Part shown: in pieces, positions 44,921 through 54,432 of the stretch
Layout of the letters: the number at the start of each line of letters is the position of its first letter
How positions within the stretch are numbered: the first letter of the stretch is position 1
Origin: Daphnia carinata
Lineage: Eukaryota; Arthropoda; Branchiopoda; Diplostraca; Daphniidae
Direction of reading: 5' to 3'
DNA: 64,000 nt
NCBI RefSeq assembly: GCF_022539665.2
Contig: NC_081339.1
Span: forward strand, 8,987,367 to 9,051,366
Notes under the pieces: model-generated
Seen by the model: the letters and a program-made list of their open reading frames with translations, nothing else
What the model was told of the DNA's origin: nothing
Database searches by the model: none
Made by a program: the position numbers and the translations under genes

Positions 44921-47900
44921 GCAACGGAGGCCGCCTGTTGCGTAGGGGGCGTTGAATTCTCCGGCCTCCGTCGGCTTCAGGTGGTAGGGGGCTCTCGGCC
45001 GCGGCCAAGACTTCCGGTTCCGGTTCCGCTGGCACAGATGGGGTAACGATTCTCGGTGGGCTCGGCACCTGCAACCCATCCAGGCTTCCCCGCGGAGAAA
45101 TAACTGTAGTATCGGGTACTTCGGAGAGGGGTTCCTCTTGTTCTTCCCAACTATCATCCGGTGGGTGGAACGGTTTCATACGGCTGACGTGGACTATGTC
45201 CGTCTTCCGCCCATTGGGTAGCCGAACCTCGTAGTTTACCGAGGTGGTCTGCCTCACAACGCGGTAGGGTCCCAACCAGCGGTGGAAAAGCTTTTCGGCG
45301 TGGGCCACCTTACGTATCGGCTTGTAGACTAAGACGAGAGTATCTGGTTGGAAACTAGCATCGCGGCGTTTGGCATCGAAGGCCGCCTTCTGTTTCCGAT
45401 GCACTTCCTCAAGTCGCATTTGAACGGTGGCGTGGGCGTGTACTAAGCGCTCGCGAAGCTGCGTCACATATTCAACTGGGGAGTCAGCGTCACTCTCACT
45501 AGTAACAATGCCACCAATCCCTAGGTTGAGGTCCGACGGGAGCAATGGCTCCCTCCCGTACATGAGGAAGAACGGGCTGAAACCCGTCGACTCCTGCCTG
45601 CTGGTGTTGTAGGCGAAGCAAACATACGGCAAGACTTCGTCCCAATCACGGTGGTCGCTGCTAACATACATGGACAGCATGTCCGCTAGGACATGATTCA
45701 TCCTCTCCACCTGTCCGTTGGCGCTTGGGTGAAACGCGGATGTTGTTTTGTGGTTCGTGCTCAGCAGGCGAGTGACCTCTTGAAACAATTCGGCAATGAA
45801 GCACCGGCCACGGTCCGTGACAATGGTTTCGGGGGACCCATGTCGCAAACAAATTTGTTCCACGAAGAAGCCCGCTACGTCAGGAGCGGTACCGGTAGGC
45901 ATTGCTCGAGTCTCCACCCACTTGGTGAAGTAATCCACCGCCACGATGATTTGTCGATTGCCCGCCTTGGACAATGGGAAGGGCCCTAGTAGGTCGATGC
46001 CGACCCGTTGGAAAGGTCGCGACGACCTCATGGACTGGAGGAACCCAGCAGGCTTATCAGCTATCCCTTTCCGGGATTGGCAGCTTGGGCACGATCGTAC
46101 GTAGGCCCACACATGTTCTGCCATCTTCAGCCAATAGAAACGTCGTTTGATCCTGGCAAGCGTACGGTTAACTCCCAGGTGACCCGACACCGTGCTATCA
46201 TGGTATTCGGTTAGAATTTGGCGCCTCATCGAGGGGGGGACACACAAGCGAAGCTGTGGTCTTCCGTCCAGCCATACTCGACGATGCAGCACGCGATGGT
46301 CCAGGCAATAAGCCTTGGGTGCCTTCAGCCCCTTTTCCAACGCTTCAATGTGTTTAGCAAACGGGTGGAAAGACTCTTGTTCCTGCCGCCAATCCAGACC
46401 CGGTGCGGGGTCAACGTCAAGCTTGGCCAGCATCAGGCACCGATCGTCCTCTTCTTCCTGCTGGGGTTTATCAACCGGGAATCTCGATAGGCAATCTGCA
46501 TCTTGGTGGAGCCGCCCGCTCCGATAAACAACCTCTAAATCGAATTCTTGGAGGGACAAGCTCCAACGCGCAAGCCGACCGGCCAGGTCGCGCTTGCTCA
46601 TAAGCCAGCAAAGGGCTTGATGGTCTGTCAACACGCGAACTTTTGTGCCCCAAATAAGGGTACGGAACTTTTTCAGTGCCCTGACCAGAGCAAGGCATTC
46701 CTTCTCAGTTATTGAATAATTCTGCTCACTGCGGCTGAGTAGACGGCTAGCATAATCCAGCGGCCTTTCGGTACCGTCCTCTCGTTGGATGAGAGCGCAT
46801 CCAATGCCATAACCACAAGCGTCCGGATGTAGTTCCATCGGTAAATCGAAATTTGGCTGGGCTAAGGTGGCCGCCTCTTGCAGGGCTTTCTTGAGAGCCG
46901 CAAAACTTTCACGTTGCTCTGGTCCCCAGATGAAAACCTTGGTACTTTTGGTGAGCTCACTGAGCGGGTACGCTAGTTTAGCAAACTGTGGGACATGTCG
47001 CCTATAATAAGAGCAGAGGCCTAGAAAAGATTGTACTGCTTTAATTTTTTGGGATACCGTATGGGTCTCGTCCGGTGCTGGAAATTGCTGTACCGCCAAT
47101 AGTTTGTCGGGGTCGGGTGCGATACCTGTCGCGCTCACCACATGACCCAGTACCTTTAACTGGTACTCTCCAAATCGACATTTACTCAGTTTAATCTTGA
47201 GACCAGCCGCTCCAAGATGCTCCAACACCTGGCCAAGTCTCTTGCTATGCTCTTCAAAGGTTTGGGCGTATACCACGACATCATCGAGATACACCAAGCA
47301 GGAGTGCCATTTGAGCTGAGCCAAGGTAAAATCCATGGCTCTCTGGAACGTAGCGGGCGCGGAAGTTAGGCCGAAAGGCATGACCTTAAACTGCCACAGC
47401 CCATCTGCAGTGACGAATGCACTCTTCGGGCGATCCTCCGGCTTAAGCTCGATCTGGTGGTAACCGGACTGGAGATCCATGCTGGAAAAGAACTGGGAAC
47501 CGGTCAAACGGCTCAAAGCGTCATCAATCCGAGGTAGAGGGTACACGTCCTTCACAGTGACGTGGTTCAACCTACGGTAGTCAACGCAGAAGCGCCAACC
47601 TCCGCATTTCTTTTTGACTAGAACCACGGGTGAAGACCAGGGGCTGTCGGAAGGCTCTATGATTCCCTGAGCCAACATCTCATCCACTTGCCGTTGAATT
47701 AGTTCCCGCTCCTTCCAGGCATTCTTGTAGGGCGGTTGGTGAAGCGGAACCTGCGTCTCTACGGGAATGGCGTGTTGCACGGCCTTGTAACGCCCCAGCT
47801 CCAGCGAAGTATTGGCGAAACAATGTCGATGTTCCAGCAGGATCGCAATCAGCTTCTCACGTTTATCTGACTCTAACTCCGGGTTTATGTGGTCGGCAAA

Positions 47901-48716
47901 ATTAAGAACGTCGTCCTTGCCTTCTCCCGTGTGGGCTCTCGGCTCCTCCGGCGGCTCGGTGGTTTCCTCGATCTCCACTAGCTCGCCCAGCGCCGTGCCA
48001 GGGGACAGCCAGGCTTCCTTCCGCGTATAGTTCGTCACGGGCACCAACATCTGGGCCGAATTGCGCAAGATTACCGGATTAACCGCCATCCCCTGGGTGC
48101 TCAACAGTTTCTCCGCCGGTTCCAACAGCCATTGCTCGTAGGGCCCTCCCTCTGCCGTAACTTCCACCTCCGTAGTCGAGCGAGCCGGGACGCAGGATTC
48201 TTCCTTCACCCTGACCACTCGCTGCCCGAGGGACTCGCACTCCAGCGTGATTGCCCTCAGTGGAAGCTCACCTAAGCTGATGAGGGGCTCCTGGTCCTGC
48301 CGATACTGGACCCTCAGACTTTCGAATTGTTGGAGGAAGTCGTTCCCAAGCAGGAGCTCCATCCCCTTCATTTCCAGGACAACGGCGGTTCCCCTCGCCG
48401 TCAGCGCTCCATCGCTGACCTCCAGGTAGGTTGCGCCCAAATTCACCGCTTCCGTACCGTTGGCGAGCAGAACTCGTGGACCGTGCCATGGGACCACGAC
48501 GCAGAGAAGGCTGGCCGCCAATCGCGGGGAGACGCCAGTGACGGCAGCCCCAGTGTCAATTACGGCGTCGACCGGCTCGCCGTGGCACGCCATACGCTTA
48601 GTGACCATCGTTCCTGCGGTAGGGATACACAGCATCTGAACGGCTGACGTCGAACCGCTGACTCCCAAGTTTTCGTCCATGCGCGTGGTCAGGGCCCGAA
48701 CTGGGGCAAATCGCAC
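44070..48716 (-). CDS. pol: Gypsy (Metaviridae) Pol polyprotein with C-terminal env-like extension
   Basis: An intact 1548-codon frame. Domains in order: aspartic protease (DAVIDTGAAVTGVS, about residue 50), reverse transcriptase (FCVDYRRLN, SSMDLQSGYHQIEL, CLVYLDDVVVY with the YLDD catalytic site, about 370-480), RNase H (LHPDACGYGIGCALIQ, LTDHQALCWLM), integrase zinc finger (H-x-H...CPSC, about 870-920), integrase core (VAVDYFTKW, IVTDRGRCF, a downstream conserved Glu region, YNTSRQESTGFSPFFLMYGR), a GPY/F-like module (HRWLGPYRVV), then a Pro-rich linker and the env-like region described separately. The frame is open upstream to the gag stop, and the annotated first codon is GTG; the first ATG (MDEN) is about 14 codons in. 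Gag and pol are in the same frame, separated by one TGA. The catalytic motifs look intact. Confidence 0.93.
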   Translation of the reverse strand: MRFAPVRALTTRMDENLGVSGSTSAVQMLCIPTAGTMVTKRMACHGEPVDAVIDTGAAVTGVSPRLAASLLCVVVPWHGPRVLLANGTEAVNLGATYLEVSDGALTARGTAVVLEMKGMELLLGNDFLQQFESLRVQYRQDQEPLISLGELPLRAITLECESLGQRVVRVKEESCVPARSTTEVEVTAEGGPYEQWLLEPAEKLLSTQGMAVNPVILRNSAQMLVPVTNYTRKEAWLSPGTALGELVEIEETTEPPEEPRAHTGEGKDDVLNFADHINPELESDKREKLIAILLEHRHCFANTSLELGRYKAVQHAIPVETQVPLHQPPYKNAWKERELIQRQVDEMLAQGIIEPSDSPWSSPVVLVKKKCGGWRFCVDYRRLNHVTVKDVYPLPRIDDALSRLTGSQFFSSMDLQSGYHQIELKPEDRPKSAFVTADGLWQFKVMPFGLTSAPATFQRAMDFTLAQLKWHSCLVYLDDVVVYAQTFEEHSKRLGQVLEHLGAAGLKIKLSKCRFGEYQLKVLGHVVSATGIAPDPDKLLAVQQFPAPDETHTVSQKIKAVQSFLGLCSYYRRHVPQFAKLAYPLSELTKSTKVFIWGPEQRESFAALKKALQEAATLAQPNFDLPMELHPDACGYGIGCALIQREDGTERPLDYASRLLSRSEQNYSITEKECLALVRALKKFRTLIWGTKVRVLTDHQALCWLMSKRDLAGRLARWSLSLQEFDLEVVYRSGRLHQDADCLSRFPVDKPQQEEEDDRCLMLAKLDVDPAPGLDWRQEQESFHPFAKHIEALEKGLKAPKAYCLDHRVLHRRVWLDGRPQLRLCVPPSMRRQILTEYHDSTVSGHLGVNRTLARIKRRFYWLKMAEHVWAYVRSCPSCQSRKGIADKPAGFLQSMRSSRPFQRVGIDLLGPFPLSKAGNRQIIVAVDYFTKWVETRAMPTGTAPDVAGFFVEQICLRHGSPETIVTDRGRCFIAELFQEVTRLLSTNHKTTSAFHPSANGQVERMNHVLADMLSMYVSSDHRDWDEVLPYVCFAYNTSRQESTGFSPFFLMYGREPLLPSDLNLGIGGIVTSESDADSPVEYVTQLRERLVHAHATVQMRLEEVHRKQKAAFDAKRRDASFQPDTLVLVYKPIRKVAHAEKLFHRWLGPYRVVRQTTSVNYEVRLPNGRKTDIVHVSRMKPFHPPDDSWEEQEEPLSEVPDTTVISPRGSLDGLQVPSPPRIVTPSVPAEPEPEVLAAAESPLPPEADGGRRIQRPLRNRRPPLRYGLPLLAQLFLLLTATGAPPASDLVVRGSVAFLEKGQVAFSESTWTIVTELATRPALSMLERLDFWLRDLKPYAGDNKFQIMTQEYIKARKQRAADRLLKTKERLTPVVVPPTRAHCRVRGVIDGGGDLLKWMFGTATEKDVLHLSQTVSRTLEQNKEIAHVVEHQAMVVNATLWELQSHAEILRGLLTEDNNLSTSLRHLQAQVLRTQAAEEERWVTWLAVDRAFETVEQGLTWLEDFATDVEAGLSAVAGGHLPARLFPPKQVKTVLESIHRQLPPGGTS

Positions 48717-48749
48717 CTGAGCGGGCTCTCTGGCAGTCGATTGATCCGG

Positions 48750-49889
48750 TCATGCATCGGTCTGATCCCGACCCTGCCTGCTGGGACAGTTCCTAGCGAT
48801 GTGCCCCGGCTGCTCACACTGGTAGCAGATGGTACGCCCGTCCGGCGTGCGACCGCTCGGGCGATTTTGCGTGCCTGGTCTCCTCCCGCAGGACTGCTTT
48901 TGCATGGTGAGCTTAGCCACCTGGTCGTGCAGATCGCGTATGGCCTGCAAGAGCTCACGGTTTGTATCTCCGGCAGGAGGCAAGGCGGCAAGCGGCACGC
49001 CACGATCCACCGCTGGCAAGGGGGAAGCTGCTCGATCGCTACGATAGGTGCGCACCTTTGCTTCCTCCTGCCGGCGCAGGCATTCCAAAAACTCCCCGCT
49101 GGTCCTAGGATTGAAAGGACAAATTCGTTCAACTATAATTGGTTTCAAACCACGATACAAATGCTCGACTTTCGCCACTTCGGTCATATTCGGATCCACC
49201 GTCCTGCGTAATTTCAGGACGTCATAAAAGTAGTCGATGGGCGACTCATCGAACTGCTGTATACGCCTGCGTAACCTGTTTTCCTGAAAGATGGCTTGGC
49301 TGCCATTCAGGAATGCCCTCAAAAAAAGGGTCCTCAACCCCGGAGCGGCATGTCCGAGATGCCCAGCCCGGGGTGCCTCGTCACGCCAGGTTGTAGGCCT
49401 ATTGTCGAGGCACAGGAACCAGTTCCTGGCTGTGTCTTCCAGATACATCTCCAAGTTGATTTGTAGGTCGTCATCCGACCAGCGGTTAATGTTCCCCGCT
49501 GCATCGTATCGCGACAGCCAGTCAATCACATCGTCCCCCTCCTTGCCTGTGAAGACGGGCGGGGCCCTGAACTGCAGCTGCGGCCGTGCCACCGCCATCT
49601 CGGGGGCGCGTGGGTGCAGCTCCTCTGGAATGTCCGGCGCCGGCTGTTCCGGCGAAGGGAGAACGTTGTCAGCCGGACCCCCAAGGTCACCGTCTCCGTC
49701 CTCCGGCTCGTCGTCCCGTCCCGGCGAACCGAAAGCCGACACTCCCAACACACTATTCGCGTCACGTACCTCTCCCGCGACGTGCGAAATGTCCGCACCT
49801 AACCCGCTGTCTTGCAAGCGTCCGCGCCCACGACCCACCGGGCGACTTTCCACTTCCGTCTGCGAATTGTCCCAATCACAGGAGTCCAT
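48750..49889 (-). CDS. gag: Gypsy Gag with CCHC zinc knuckle
   Basis: The frame is open from 49961, but its first ATG is at 49889 (MDSCDWDN), which I take as the start. About 380 residues: an acidic Pro/Gly-rich N-terminus, a retrotransposon gag core with FTGKEGDDVIDWLSRYD and YLEDTARNWFLCL, DYFYDVLKLRRTVDPNM, and a single zinc knuckle ICYQCEQPGHIARNC near the C-terminus. It ends at TGA 48752-48750 in the same frame as pol, a layout consistent with stop readthrough rather than frameshifting. Sequence upstream of about 49973 belongs to the ZSWIM-like gene, so leader, primer-binding site and 5' LTR are missing. Confidence 0.88.
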   Translation of the reverse strand: MDSCDWDNSQTEVESRPVGRGRGRLQDSGLGADISHVAGEVRDANSVLGVSAFGSPGRDDEPEDGDGDLGGPADNVLPSPEQPAPDIPEELHPRAPEMAVARPQLQFRAPPVFTGKEGDDVIDWLSRYDAAGNINRWSDDDLQINLEMYLEDTARNWFLCLDNRPTTWRDEAPRAGHLGHAAPGLRTLFLRAFLNGSQAIFQENRLRRRIQQFDESPIDYFYDVLKLRRTVDPNMTEVAKVEHLYRGLKPIIVERICPFNPRTSGEFLECLRRQEEAKVRTYRSDRAASPLPAVDRGVPLAALPPAGDTNRELLQAIRDLHDQVAKLTMQKQSCGRRPGTQNRPSGRTPDGRTICYQCEQPGHIARNCPSRQGRDQTDA

Positions 49890-50929
49890 CGACCCACCCG
49901 CTACGTTTTCCGCGAGTGGCGGCAGCCCCCGCAAACGCCGACTGCCCAAACGACACCGCACTGTAGCACTGTAGCTTTTTCAGCATGTACTAGTGCATCT
50001 GGGGCAATGTTTCTAAGTTAGAACAATAGAATTAATTTTTTTTTGTTTCAATGCATCACTTGTTATAATTTTTCATTTACCTTCGCACTTGATAACTCGA
50101 AATGCGTTCTTCAGAAACTGTCCTCTGTGTTCCATATGTGCTCTTTGAACAAGTTAACGAGAAGAAGATATGTCGAAAACGATACGGAAACCAAAAGGAC
50201 ACTCACAGGAGTACACATTCTAGTTTGCACGGATACCCACTGATCGATCAGTATGTTTACCGGAATGGCAGCACACAATGTTAGCACTTTGGTAAACATA
50301 TTTTGGGTCAATTTTATTGGATCCCTTTTTCTTATTGTGGGATTCCACAGTTCGCCGTTCACCGAAACGTACGGGTGAGAAAGAAACATCCTTCAAATCC
50401 AGCATAACCGATTCAACCTCATCCATACTTTCGAAAACCCGACCGACATGGATAGAAGACAGAAGTTGAGCGGCAGAGGTGGAATGCGAAGCCATTTCCG
50501 TAGGTAATAAAATGTAAGAATGAATTAAGTAAGTCCAAGCGAAGTGTGTTTATATACGGTTTTTCCTCCTCCCTACGATTTTGGTTCTTTTGTCGGTGTA
50601 ATTTTTGAATTAAATTGATACCAGAGAAGTGAAGAAAATTCATCGGTAACATCAATTAATTTAACACCGCCGCGGTAAACCCTCTCTAGCCATTACAAAC
50701 GACATTAAACAAAAAAACATAAACTGTTAACAAGCTTCAGGAACTTTTGGTCATTCGGCGGTAAACTGTTTAAACATTTACTGGATCCCAGGGGCAGAAA
50801 AGAAAATTCATCAGTAACGGATGAATTTTTGCAAGTCTAGAATGTTTTAATAAGTCTAAATGTAAATAGGATATTGTGTCATTTATTATTATTTGAAAAT
50901 ATAGACATATATATACATAACATACCCTT

Positions 50930-51110
50930 GGCATCAGAGGTATGCAATTTCATTAGACATGGCAATAGCCATGGTGGGCGAGTTTGCCATGTCACCCCTG
51001 ACGTAGTCGAATCCATGGTCATTGGCCAAGAACCAATGGGGGAAGAGCCACCATGTCCCCGCATATAGGCCTGACATGGCAATAGCCATTTCGTATCTTA
51101 CTGCCATCTA
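50930..51110. repeat. Family D motif element, second copy (inverted)
   Basis: Copies of GACATGGCAATAGCCAT at about 50956-50972 and 51070-51090 in the same orientation, TTTGCCATGTCA between them, and ATTTCGTATCTTACTGCC matching GGCAGTAAGATATAAAAT of the copy at 38920. The two copies are inverted relative to each other in the window. Confidence 0.5.
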
Positions 51111-51425
51111 AGTTTGGCATAATGCAAATTTTAAAAAAAATTCATATCCTAATGATCCTTGAAGGCTGCGCAAAACCCGTCATAAGAATTGGCAATCTAA
51201 AACAGGTGGAAAGTTCTATAAACATTGGTAGCACTGGGAGTCGGTTTCATCTTCTTTAGAAGAGACAGCGGGTGTTTTGATTGTAAAGCTCATGGAGAAA
51301 GCCTACAGTGCGTAACTCGGTATGCAACATTTCTATTTTTATTAAACTAACTGTTTCTTTCCATTGTTCTGTTCTTTTTCAGTTTTTTAAAGATTCTCAT
51401 ACATTTTCTTTGTTTCTTTAAGAAT

Positions 51426-53163
51426 ATGGAAGACATTATTACTAAAACCGTTATAGTTGAATTCGATGGGAAAGAAGAATTCGAAGTTGAATTCAGGAGT
51501 AGTTCTTCAACTTTTAATCTGCAAGTGATATTGAAGTATTTGAAAGCTAAGTCAAGCAGATGCAGTGAGGTATCCCAGTCTGCAGACTTTGTGTTTAAAA
51601 AGCAAAGTGAGAAATTACCTGGTCGATGGGTAACTGTGAGTGACCCATCACCTGTTACAAATATGTGTACCTTGCATGGATAAGCACCACAAAGCCTAGC
51701 TGTTCCAGAATGGTATTGCAGGATTTACATCTAAATATTTGTAAGTTAACTTTATTTATTACCAATTATCATGACGTGTAACTTTTATCTTACTACAGCT
51801 CCCACAAAGAGTAACACTAGGGTACGAGAGGCTACTGAAGAGCAGTTGATAATAGGTGAGAACTCCACTTTCACAGTTTCTGCTACAACATCTTTCTTGG
51901 AAACTGATTCCAATTTCCTTGGGTCATATGAAGGCATTTACAACGATAGGCAAATTTTATATGATTGGTATTCGTTCCATGTTATATTTTTTTTTCTGTC
52001 AAAGGACATGAAGTGATGATCCTCAACTTACACAACGATCACACATCAATGAAACTTTACCTCCATATCTAGTGATTGCAGAGGAAGGCATTAATTTCCA
52101 ACACGCAGAGTGTATGTTAGGTGGAACTAGTGAACAGTGTGTTAGTGAAGTGGTACCAAGGCACGTACAAAACAAACAACAAGGAAGTAAGTTATACTTT
52201 TTTGTAAATCATATTGAATATTAAGTTATTTTAGTTTCAGGTCTTAAACAAGCTTCAAAAATTCATCGCCAAATAGGCAGAAAAACATTTAATCTACCAA
52301 GGTGCTTTGGAATATCTGTTAACAACAAAATTAAATCGAAGAAGCGCTTAAACCATCTAGGCCTACAGGCAGGGGCGAGAGTTCTAGGGCTTGCAATTGC
52401 CCAACATACTATTGCACCTGATACTGAAACCTTAAAATGGGTAGTTTTACCATTATAATTAATAAGTACGGAAAAGCAATTATGGCTGATTCCAACAATG
52501 AGGACGCATCAATGGTAAGCAAAAGATTTCGGCAAATATTTATTTTCATTTTATATTTTCTGACTGTTAGTTTATTCCATAAGAGAATTCAAATAACTTC
52601 CCTGCAGCTCCGCTTTCGAAGGGAACGACAAAAAGCTGGATTGCAACTAACCGGAAAGGGTCCTAGAAGGGAATTTGTCCAAATCAATAATCCAGATGGT
52701 TTTGGCAACAGAGAAGAAGAGGGTAATTCTGGTTGAAAATTTATGTATATTCATAATGTGATTGTAAATGTTTGTTTTCTTAGTTGATATCGTGTCTTAT
52801 TTGGAAAACGTTAAAGCGTTAAAGGAACAACACCAGCGGAGCGGAAATGCTATTTCAGTTAAAATTTTGACTAACCTTACATTCAAAGGCTGGCATCATG
52901 AAATTGACACGGGAATATTTAAAAACGTACAGGAAATAATTAATAAGCGTTGCCCCGTCCAGGACCAACCATCTCACATATGTTATATCTATAGATGTTT
53001 TTATTAATGCAGTGATTAATAAAGCTGAACACTTGTTACAGTTATGTGACGAAATGGACCGGATTTTAGTTCCAAATTGCTGTGTTCGCATTCGTGAGAA
53101 ATGGATGGCAACTGTACCGAAGATTTCTAAAACTTGTAAAATTCAGTCCTTCTACATCTGTTA
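51426..53163 (+). pseudogene. Unrecognised multi-exon gene, probably decaying
   Basis: Starts MEDIITKTVIVEFDGKEEFE at 51426. Exon-like blocks with plausible splice sites: 51426 to about 51628, about 51800-51965, about 52011-52191 (INFQHAECMLGGTSEQC), 52241-52440 (KASKIHRQIGRKTFNLPRCF, HLGLQAGARVLGLAIAQHT), about 52468-52514, 52609-52723 (LRFRRERQKAGLQLTGKGPR) and 52785 to about 52970 (VSYLENVKALKEQHQRSGNA, FKGWHHEIDTGIFKN). After that the best frame changes (YVISIDVFINAVINKAEHLL) with no splice pair, so a frameshift is likely, ending near 53163. Charged and helical, no domain recognised. It may be a lineage-specific gene or part of a DNA transposon; I cannot tell. Confidence 0.4.
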
Positions 53164-54195
53164 AAAAGGTTTTGCGACATTAACGTCACAAGAGGAGTTT
53201 GAAAAATGCTTCGGTAATATAATTCAAAATGTTAATTCTATATAACTCACAAAACATATTTCTGTCTGAAATTAGACAACCAATCTTGTGCTGTTTTCGT
53301 CGGTTAAATCGTGCGTCCCTTGTCCACCGCTTTCATACTATTTTTCGGTACGAAAACCGCTAACTAAAACTAACAGTGACACTTAAATATTACCAATTCA
53401 AACAATTCCATTGCTGCTAAATATGTAGTTTATTACGCAGGTTAAGTAGCTTGAAAAGCACGGGGATATTCTCACGTACATCTGAATCCTCAAAATGGAT
53501 CTACAAGCTTCCCTTTGCGGACTAGAATGCAACACAATAAGGATTTATTCCCTACATTGAAACCAACAAAAGAGGCAATCAAACTTAATTTCTTTCTGCC
53601 ATAAACTACAGGTACTTATTTGAGAGAGTGCTTCTGTTCCCGTTCCTATTAGTGATACACTATTTTTCAGGATTAAACGGCTTGATTTCATTGCCGCTTT
53701 CGTCACAGAATATACGCATAGCGTCTGTCTTGGAGTTGTCCGCTATTTTCTGTTATTGTGGACGATTTCATCGTATGGCAAAGAGCCATTATATATCGGA
53801 AAGCGCGTTATTCTAGACGAACTTAATAAGCCACTAATGCAAATTAAGCCAGTATGCCATTAAGCCTCTATGAAATAACAAGAATTCCTTAGATCTTGGA
53901 GAATATTCGGTTCTGGAAAGCTTCAGAGTTCCAGTTATTTGTTTGATAGTATTATCCGATTATAAAAGGATTTTTGCTTCAGCCATTTTTTTTCATTTTT
54001 CAACATCGGATTATTCTTTATGGTCTACTGCTGGATGAAATTAACGTAGAATCAGCATGAAAAATCGAAATCGTTTTGTGACATTTCGTGTCCGAGGCTG
54101 AAAACCTCTACGGATCGCAACACATTACATAGAATTTACACATTCTTACTCATTTGCCTAAAAGTGTCAGTGATTGGGGTTGACGTTGGCCAACT
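53164..54195. other. AT-rich stretch without supported gene
   Basis: Nothing recognised beyond short frames. Confidence 0.4.
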
Positions 54196-54432
54196 TCCGC
54201 TTTTATTCCAGTGTGGATCAATGGAGACCTACAGACCCTATTCAATGCCATCCGAAACGTAAACAATCAGATGGCTCAAATGTATCTTATGCGCATAGCC
54301 ATTCGAAAAGAAGCTGCCGATCTTTTAGCAACCGGCAATATTACGTACGAAGGATTTGCCTTCTCCATCGCTTACTTTGTTAACCGAAGGCGTCCTTTCA
54401 TCTCATTCTTAGCAAAGTGGTCGAAGAAATAA
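54196..54432 (+). CDS. Isolated exon-like frame, unrecognised
   Basis: After the acceptor TTTTATTCCAG the frame WINGDLQTLFNAIRNVNNQM...NITYEGFAFSIAYFVNRRRP runs 78 codons to TAA at 54430-54432. It is of ordinary protein composition and could be the last exon of an unplaced gene. No partner exon found. Confidence 0.3.
   Translation, partial: SAFIPVWINGDLQTLFNAIRNVNNQMAQMYLMRIAIRKEAADLLATGNITYEGFAFSIAYFVNRRRPFISFLAKWSKK

Larger units (their letters stand above)
41161..50495 (-). pseudogene. ZSWIM1/3-like (MULE-derived) gene split by two nested element insertions
   Basis: 5' part: 50495 to about 50240 (LKDVSFSPVRFGERRTVESH, KYVYQSANIVCCHSGKHTDR, a FAR1-like zinc-binding N-terminus), then probable exons at about 50130-50070 and 50015-49975 (PDALVHAEKATVLQ). 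3' part: from 42000 (AATLLSTYANAPGNVIKVV), through LYIKYGEVLQLDGAYKLNK and MPLYSLLLVD in 41988-41719, then 41597-41346 (LCTVDKRLEEAH), then 41370-41161 (APELWSMCYR, NNTTNRLERYYPF). The EVLQLDGAYKLN block is the MULE catalytic Asp motif of the ZSWIM family. Between the two parts lie a half foldback A element (42008-42511) and a gypsy element (42512-49973). Exon joins are approximate, and no SWIM finger was found. Probably inactive in this haplotype. Confidence 0.6.

Noticed and set aside
48741-49211. 156-codon plus-strand open frame
   Set aside because: Antisense to the gag zinc-knuckle region; no independent motif.
49291-49974. 227-codon plus-strand open frame
   Set aside because: It lies antisense to the gypsy gag, whose protein has clear motifs; the plus frame is a GC-rich shadow.
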